Shown here in pieces: positions 1 through 3,626 of a stretch of 5,441 nt of DNA; position 1 is the first letter of the stretch; the number at the start of each line of letters is the position of its first letter. The notes below the pieces were generated by a model, which ran no database searches, was not told the DNA's origin, and saw nothing but the letters and a program-made list of their open reading frames with translations. Made by a program: the position numbers and the translations under genes. The stretch is from Acidobacteriota bacterium (GTDB lineage Bacteria; Acidobacteriota; Holophagae; Thermotomaculales; Thermotomaculaceae): NCBI GenBank assembly GCA_015487755.1, contig WFPG01000191.1:1-5441 (forward strand), in the 5' to 3' direction.

Positions 1-28
1 AAATACCTTTTAAAAAAGCAATACTCAC
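1..28 (-). CDS. Start of an unidentified gene, cut by the window edge
   Basis: On the minus strand a GTG codon (28-26) follows an AAGGAG ribosome-binding site (34-39) at a 5-base spacing, and the frame is open to the window edge. It encodes (M)SIAFLKGI. It lies 58 bases beyond the xth stop on the same strand with no convincing terminator hairpin between them, so it may be the next gene of the nupC-xth operon. Nine residues are too few to assign a family. The call rests only on the strong ribosome-binding site, the start codon and the open frame. Confidence 0.5.
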
Positions 29-86
29 AAACTCTCCTTAGCAAAAACTACGGTTAATCATTTTACCATAAATAAAGGGATAAATT

Positions 87-851
87 TTATTCAAAAATAA
101 TACCGATAGGGCAATGGTCGGAACCGTAAACTTCAGAGAGTATAAAAGCGTTTTTTACCCTGTTTTTTATATTCTCGCTTACGAAAAAATAATCAATTCT
201 CCAGCCTACATTCCTCTCCCTCGCCTTTGATTTGTAATCCCACCAGGTATAATTTCCACCTTCGCTGTTAAACATCCTGAAAGTATCAACAAAGCCTGAA
301 TTCAAAAGTTTATCAATACACTCCCTTTCAATGGGGAGAAAGCCTGAAACTTTTTCATTCTCTTTAGGCCTTGCTAAATCAATCTCTTTGTGTGCTGTGT
401 TAACATCCCCGCAGATTATAACCCCGTGTCCTTTATCTTTTAAATCAGTCACTACTTCCAGAAACTTTTCATAAAACCTTAACTTATAATCAAGCCTTTC
501 TTTGCTTGCCTTTCCGTTCGGGAAATACACATTGAATAGGACAAAATCTTTAAAGTAAGCCTCAATTACCCTTCCTTCAACATCAAGCTCCTCAACTCCC
601 AAATCAAACTCAACACTTTCAGGCTCAATCTTTGTAAGCAATCCCACTCCGCTGTAGCCTTTTTTTATCTTTGAAGAAGAGTAAAACTGATAATACCCTT
701 CCAATGCTTTAATATCTTTCGGTATCTGCTCTTCCGTCGCCTTTGTCTCCTGAAGACATAGAATATCAGGGTTTTCTTTCTTAACCCAATCAACAAAACC
801 CTTTTTGTGTATTGCCCTTATGCCGTTTACATTCCATGAAATTAACTTCAT
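87..851 (-). CDS. xth: Exodeoxyribonuclease III (AP endonuclease, EEP family)
   Basis: This 254-residue protein belongs to the exonuclease III/ExoA family of the endonuclease-exonuclease-phosphatase fold. The family cuts DNA at abasic sites and removes 3' blocking groups in cytoplasmic base-excision repair. The expected motifs appear in order: N-terminal [18 protein letters not shown] with metal-binding Glu35, VYFPNG with Tyr109, [13 protein letters not shown] with Asp149 and Asn151, WRIDYFF with Asp220, and the C-terminal SDHCPIG with the Asp245-His246 pair. Length is normal and all catalytic residues are present, so the protein should be active. The ATG at 851-849 is preceded by TAGGAG five bases upstream. 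That ribosome-binding site now comes from the end of the adjacent IS110 element. Before the insertion xth followed nupC by 11 bases. Its transcription now depends on read-through across the element, or on a promoter I could not find. Confidence 0.96.
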   Translation of the reverse strand: MKLISWNVNGIRAIHKKGFVDWVKKENPDILCLQETKATEEQIPKDIKALEGYYQFYSSSKIKKGYSGVGLLTKIEPESVEFDLGVEELDVEGRVIEAYFKDFVLFNVYFPNGKASKERLDYKLRFYEKFLEVVTDLKDKGHGVIICGDVNTAHKEIDLARPKENEKVSGFLPIERECIDKLLNSGFVDTFRMFNSEGGNYTWWDYKSKARERNVGWRIDYFFVSENIKNRVKNAFILSEVYGSDHCPIGIIFE

Positions 852-856
852 AATTG

Positions 857-861
857 CTCCT
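857..861. repeat. Left copy of the 5-bp core repeat CTCCT
   Basis: CTCCT flanks the left end of the IS110 element and is repeated exactly at 2268-2272. The neighbouring bases differ (G and A here, A and T on the right), so the shared run is exactly five bases. It contains two CT dinucleotides (857-858 and 860-861), either of which could be the recombination core. Pairing of the predicted left target guide fits the second better. Confidence 0.75.
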
Positions 862-862
862 A
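857..862 (-). promoter_or_regulatory. xth ribosome-binding site rebuilt by the insertion sequence
   Basis: On the minus strand this reads TAGGAG, five bases before the xth ATG. CTCCT (857-861) is the repeat shared by both ends of the IS110 element. Joining the right flank (CTCCTTTTAA from 2268) to the left flank (AATTG up to 856) gives an original site reading AAAAGGAG-CAATT-ATG. The insertion therefore split a Shine-Dalgarno sequence, and the first bases of the element replaced the lost part. Confidence 0.8.
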
Positions 863-875
863 CTAATAATTTTGG

Positions 876-881
876 TATTTT
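876..881 (+). promoter_or_regulatory. -10 half of the IS circle-junction promoter
   Basis: TATTTT lies in the left end, about seven bases before the first stem of the predicted bridge RNA. In the integrated element no good -35 stands upstream of it. When the ends join in the circular form, TTGACT from the right end (2264-2269) is placed 17 bases ahead (859-875 form the spacer). That makes a sigma70-type promoter expected to start near 888. Confidence 0.65.
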
Positions 882-887
882 ATGTTA

Positions 888-1045
888 GCTAATACATTTT
901 CCTGTGTTAGTAAAAAAGAGGGACAGAGGACTCCATTTTTCCTAAGCCTTAGAGCTTCAAAAGGAGTCTGTCCCCCGTCCCTTAAGTCCCTATCGGTTGA
1001 TTTGGCTTGTAAGCCACTGTCAATTAGGAGACCGGATTCGGGACA
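888..1045 (+). ncRNA. Predicted IS110 bridge RNA (target- and donor-binding loops)
   Basis: Three structures lie in the order known for IS110 bridge RNAs. First is a 5' stem-loop: 888-896 pairs with 903-911, nine pairs including two G-U. Second is a target-type loop closed by GGGACAG (920-926) with CTGTCCC (968-974) and ACTCC (930-934) with GGAGT (963-967), capped by AAGC/GCTT (944-947, 954-957). Third is a donor-type loop closed by GTCCC (986-990) with GGGAC (1040-1044) and CGGT (994-997) with ACCG (1031-1034), capped by GGCT/AGCC (1004-1007, 1012-1015). Internal-loop strands match the expected DNA. AAAAGGAG (959-966) is complementary to 2268-2275, and 935-943 fits 853-861 with seven pairs, one wobble and one mismatch. 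GTTGATTT (996-1003) fits 2263-2270 with two wobbles, and 1023-1030 fits 860-867 at seven of eight positions. The length of about 158 nt is close to known examples. Ends are inferred. Confidence 0.75.
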
Positions 1046-1072
1046 ACCTAAATAACTTTTGTGAGGTGTGAA

Positions 1073-2263
1073 ATGCAAAATACTTCTTTTCATTTCTTTA
1101 TCGGTATTGATGTTTCCAAGGATAAGTTTAATTTCGCTATTATTGATTCTTCCTCTGTTTTGATTAAAGAAGGCTTCTTCCCTATGGATAAACAGGGATT
1201 TAGTGCTTTTTTCAGGGTTGTTGAACATTTTCCCGATTCTATTATCGCTCTTGAGTCTACCGGTGTTTATCATATAAATCTCCTATCGTTCCTGAATGCA
1301 AAGGAATTGCATGTCTATCTTGTGAATCCTTCCCTTGTTAAACGGTTCGCTCAGTCTGTTTCTTTGCGTAATACTAAAACCGATAGAATTGATTCTATTG
1401 TTATTGCTGAATTTATTGCTAAAAATTACCATAACATCAATGAGTTTATACCAACTAATAGGGATGAAATTGTGGCTATCGCAAGGTTGAGAGAAAATAT
1501 TTCCCGTAAGGTTGCAAGAACTAAAACTCAGATCAAACAGTATCTTTCCCTTGTTTTCCCTGAATTGATTGATAGAGTTAATATCTTTACCGACTTCTTT
1601 CTTACCTTTATTGAAGCATTTTCTTCCCCACAACAGATTATTGCTTCCACTGATAAAGTCAGATCTTTCTTTGAAACTCATAATACAAGGGGAAGAAAAG
1701 TTAAAATTACTCCCGATGAGATTATTAAACTCGCTGAAAATTCTATCGGAATATCTTCCCCTAATTATGCCTTTGTTGTGAAGGAAAATGTTAAAATGTT
1801 GCGCTTTTTGAATAAGCAACTTGATGAGATTACCGAAAGGTTGCTTGATCAGGTTAATGAGATTATGGAAGATGACATGGAGGTTATTTCCTCTATTAAA
1901 GGCATAGGAGAGGTTACTGCCGCACATTTTCTTGCTGAAATTAACGATATTAACAGGTTTGAGAACCGCAAAAAACTTGCCGCTTATGCAGGACTTGACC
2001 CTTCCGTTAAGCAGTCCGGCTATATGTTTGTTAAAGGAAGGATTAGCAAAAGAGGCTCTGCTTCTTTGAGAAGGTGCATTTATATTATGGCTACAGGACT
2101 CATCAGATGTAATCCTTATTTCAGGCAATATTACCTTAAAAAAAGAAAACAGGGGATGCCTCATAGAAAGGCTATGATTGCTCTTTGCAATAAACTTGTC
2201 CGTGTACTGTTTGCCTTGCTTAAAACTCATCAAAAATTTATTCCTGAACATAATTATTTATAG
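1073..2263 (+). CDS. IS110-family transposase (DEDD recombinase)
   Basis: This 396-residue IS110 recombinase binds its bridge RNA and joins donor and target DNA. The N-terminal RuvC-like domain shows the DEDD set: Asp13 in IGIDVSKDKF, Glu61 in ALESTGVY, and Asp104 and Asp107 in TKTDRIDS. A middle helical region with a basic helix (about 137-160) and a probable coiled coil (about 238-268) follows. Residues 272-290 (ISSIKGIGEVTAAHFLAEI) form a helix-hairpin-helix. The C-terminal Tnp domain has AYAGLDPSVKQSG and GRISKRGSASLRR; Ser315 of KQSG is the likely nucleophile by family comparison. I chose the ATG at 1073 because GAGGTG (1063-1068) lies four bases upstream; a GTG at 1061 would put this ribosome-binding site inside the gene. 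The frame is intact. It converges on nupC, with stops ten bases apart. It probably shares the circle-junction promoter with the bridge RNA. Confidence 0.95.
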   Translation: MQNTSFHFFIGIDVSKDKFNFAIIDSSSVLIKEGFFPMDKQGFSAFFRVVEHFPDSIIALESTGVYHINLLSFLNAKELHVYLVNPSLVKRFAQSVSLRNTKTDRIDSIVIAEFIAKNYHNINEFIPTNRDEIVAIARLRENISRKVARTKTQIKQYLSLVFPELIDRVNIFTDFFLTFIEAFSSPQQIIASTDKVRSFFETHNTRGRKVKITPDEIIKLAENSIGISSPNYAFVVKENVKMLRFLNKQLDEITERLLDQVNEIMEDDMEVISSIKGIGEVTAAHFLAEINDINRFENRKKLAAYAGLDPSVKQSGYMFVKGRISKRGSASLRRCIYIMATGLIRCNPYFRQYYLKKRKQGMPHRKAMIALCNKLVRVLFALLKTHQKFIPEHNYL

Positions 2264-2269
2264 TTGACT
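2264..2269 (+). promoter_or_regulatory. -35 half of the IS circle-junction promoter
   Basis: TTGACT matches the TTGACA consensus at five of six positions and points outward at the right end, overlapping the base after the transposase stop. Joined to the left end it has TATTTT 17 bases downstream. In the integrated copy its expected -10 position lies within the nupC terminus (2287-2292, CTGCAA on the plus strand), which is a poor -10. The promoter should therefore be strong only after circularisation. Confidence 0.65.
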
Positions 2270-2272
2270 CCT
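2268..2272. repeat. Right copy of the 5-bp core repeat CTCCT
   Basis: This is the right-hand partner of 857-861. It sits between the transposase stop codon and the nupC stop codon on the opposite strand. One copy belongs to the original target and the other came with the element. Because it is identical on both sides, it cannot be split into target and element by inspection. Confidence 0.75.
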
Positions 2273-2273
2273 T

Positions 2274-3479
2274 TTAAATTAAAATACCTGCAATGCATGC
2301 GGTAATCCAAGAAGCCAGGGCGCCGCCTATCATTGCTTTCAATCCTATTTTAGCAAGGTCTTTTTTCCTTTCAGGGGCAAGCCCTCCTATTCCGCCTATC
2401 TGTATCGCAATTGACGAGAAGTTTGCAAACCCGCATAAAGCGTAAGTTGCGAGAACAATGCTTCTCTGGTTTAAACTGTGAGAATTAATCATTTTTCCCA
2501 ATTCAAGGTAAGCCACAAATTCGTTTATGGAAACCTTTGTGCCTAAAAGGTATCCGAACTTTGCACAGTCTTCAAGTGGTACGCCCATGGCAACGGCAAA
2601 GGGGTAAAAGATATACCCTAAAACTGTTTTTAAAGATAAACCGAATACCCCTAAAATAGCGTCTGCCAGTGCTATCAACGCAATAAAGGCGATAAGCATA
2701 GCCGCTATGTTTAATGCAAGCCTCATTCCTGTCGTTGCCCCTTCACTTGCTGCTTCAATAATATTTGAAGTGGTGATAGGTATATCAACCTGTTTTAAGT
2801 CAAGGGTTTTAGGCTCTTCTGTTTCAGGGTAAATAATCTTTGCTATAACTACGGCCGCAGGTGCGGACATAATACTTGCAGCAACTAAATGCCCTGCGCT
2901 TACCCCGAAACTGACATAGGCAACTAAAACAGAGCCTGCAATTGTGGCAAACCCGCCAACCATAAGGGTTGCAAGTTCGGATATTGTCATATCTTTGACA
3001 TAAGGGGCTATTACAAGCGGGGCTTCCGTTTGCCCTATAAAAGAGTTAGCGGCAACAGCCATACTTTCCGCCCCGGATATTTTCATTGTTTTTTGCATTA
3101 CCCATGCCATTCCTTTAACTATTTTTTGCATAATCTTTAAATGGTAGAGTATTGACATAATTGAAGAAAAGAATATTACCGTAGGCAATACCTGAAAAGC
3201 AAATATAAACCCTACACTTTTGTCTTTCTGGTTTGCAAGTTTTCCGAAAACAAAAGATGCGCCTTTTATTGAGAATTCCATTAATTTTGAAACATAGATT
3301 TCAATATACTGGAATACCTCTTTTCCGGTTGTTGTTTTGAGAATTAAAAGAGCGAAAATAAATTGAAGAAGAATGCCTCCCAGTATAGGCTTGTACTTTA
3401 TCTCCTTTTTGTTTTCAGATAAAAGGAAAGCGATAAAAAGCATAAAAAAAATACCGACAAACGAAACAACTCTATACAA
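2274..3479 (-). CDS. nupC: NupC-type concentrative nucleoside transporter (CNT family)
   Basis: This 401-residue inner-membrane protein imports nucleosides with a coupled cation (H+ or Na+). It has the CNT layout: N-terminal membrane helices (about 5-20 and 32-48), a gate region (about 95-120), then the core. Core motifs are GQTEAPL (149-155), IEAASEGATTGMRLALNIAAM (about 241-261), GTKVSINEFVAY with Asn319-Glu320, and GFANFSSIAIQIGGIGGLAPER with Asn353 and Ser356. In the family's crystal structures these sites contact base and ribose. Length is typical and the C-terminus is intact, although the IS110 element begins just past the stop. The start is TTG (3479-3477), chosen because AAGGGG lies about seven bases upstream; the first in-frame ATG (codon 13) has no such site. 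It is probably the first gene of an original nupC-xth operon, transcribed from the promoter at 3513-3541 that shares its -35 with rpsA. Substrate preference cannot be read from sequence. Confidence 0.95.
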   Translation of the reverse strand: MYRVVSFVGIFFMLFIAFLLSENKKEIKYKPILGGILLQFIFALLILKTTTGKEVFQYIEIYVSKLMEFSIKGASFVFGKLANQKDKSVGFIFAFQVLPTVIFFSSIMSILYHLKIMQKIVKGMAWVMQKTMKISGAESMAVAANSFIGQTEAPLVIAPYVKDMTISELATLMVGGFATIAGSVLVAYVSFGVSAGHLVAASIMSAPAAVVIAKIIYPETEEPKTLDLKQVDIPITTSNIIEAASEGATTGMRLALNIAAMLIAFIALIALADAILGVFGLSLKTVLGYIFYPFAVAMGVPLEDCAKFGYLLGTKVSINEFVAYLELGKMINSHSLNQRSIVLATYALCGFANFSSIAIQIGGIGGLAPERKKDLAKIGLKAMIGGALASWITACIAGILI

Positions 3480-3512
3480 ATTTAACCCCTTAAAAAAGTC
3501 AATTCAGTAAAT

Positions 3513-3541
3513 ATTATATTAGATAGTTATTTGTCTTGCAA
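3513..3541 (-). promoter_or_regulatory. nupC operon promoter sharing its -35 with rpsA
   Basis: On the minus strand TTGCAA (3541-3536) is followed by a 17-base spacer (3535-3519) and a perfect TATAAT (3518-3513). The expected start near 3506 leaves a short leader of about 26 bases containing the AAGGGG ribosome-binding site. The -35 matches consensus at four of six positions and, being palindromic, is also the -35 of the rpsA promoter. Confidence 0.75.
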
Positions 3542-3548
3542 TAACTAT
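3523..3548. repeat. Operator-like dyad between the divergent promoters
   Basis: ATAGTTATT (3523-3531) and AATAACTAT (3540-3548) are perfect 9-bp inverted arms separated by 8 bases. Their outer ends lie about 26 bp apart, and they cover the shared -35 and part of both promoter spacers. The spacing suits a dimeric DNA-binding protein. I recognise no specific regulator, and AT-rich intergenic DNA can produce such dyads by chance. Confidence 0.4.
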
Positions 3549-3564
3549 AAGGTATTGATATAAT
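3536..3564 (+). promoter_or_regulatory. rpsA promoter sharing its -35 with nupC
   Basis: TTGCAA (3536-3541), a 17-base spacer and a perfect TATAAT (3559-3564) form a good sigma70-type promoter with an expected start near 3571. That leaves a leader of about 56 bases before the rpsA ATG. The spacer and -10 mirror those of the divergent nupC promoter around the same palindromic hexamer. Confidence 0.78.
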
Positions 3565-3574
3565 ATTCCATCAG

Positions 3575-3597
3575 CCTGGAAGCATTGTGCTTTCCGG
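3575..3597 (+). promoter_or_regulatory. Hairpin in the rpsA leader
   Basis: Close to the predicted transcript start, CC-GGAA-GCA (3575-3584, T3577 bulged) pairs with TGC-TTCC-GG (3588-3597, T3591 bulged) around a TTG loop. A T-rich stretch (TATTTTTATT, 3599-3608) follows. In other bacteria S1 represses its own mRNA through leader structure, so an autoregulatory or attenuator role is possible. The sequence alone does not show it. Confidence 0.35.
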
Positions 3598-3626
3598 TAT
3601 TTTTATTCAGGTTTAGGGGGAATATT

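Larger units (their letters stand above)
857..2272 (+). mobile_element. IS110-family insertion sequence, complete, with bridge RNA
   Basis: The element comprises a roughly 210-base structured left end, one DEDD transposase gene and a very short right end (five bases between the transposase stop and the shared repeat). This layout is that of the IS110 group, in which the RNA lies upstream of the gene. CTCCT occurs at both boundaries (857-861 and 2268-2272). IS110 elements use a short core, commonly CT, so the exact crossover is ambiguous within these five bases and one unit is 1411 bp. There are no long terminal inverted repeats, as expected for the group. Boundaries are supported by reconstruction: excision gives nupC stop, AAGGAG, CAATT and the xth ATG, a normal operon junction. 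Both flanking genes are intact, and the element lies opposite to their direction. Its gene and RNA look undamaged, so it may still be mobile. Confidence 0.88.

Noticed and set aside
29..86. Terminator or promoter between xth and the edge gene
   Set aside because: No stable hairpin with a T-run is visible. A TAAAAT sequence on the minus strand has no acceptable -35 at 16-18 bases.
920..974. Terminal inverted repeat of an insertion sequence, or a CRISPR-like repeat
   Set aside because: GGGACAG/CTGTCCC lies wholly within the left end and has no partner at the right end near 2260. There is no spaced direct-repeat array. It fits an RNA stem instead.
863..1273. Minus-strand open frame of 136 codons covering the element's left end
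   Set aside because: It overlaps the structured RNA region and the start of the transposase in antisense, with no recognisable protein features. RNA structure explains the sequence better.
1283..2251. Long open frame (322 codons) on the minus strand inside the transposase gene
   Set aside because: It is antisense to an intact IS110 transposase with full catalytic motifs. Its translation resembles no family I know, and it lacks a convincing ribosome-binding site. It is a by-product of the transposase codon pattern.
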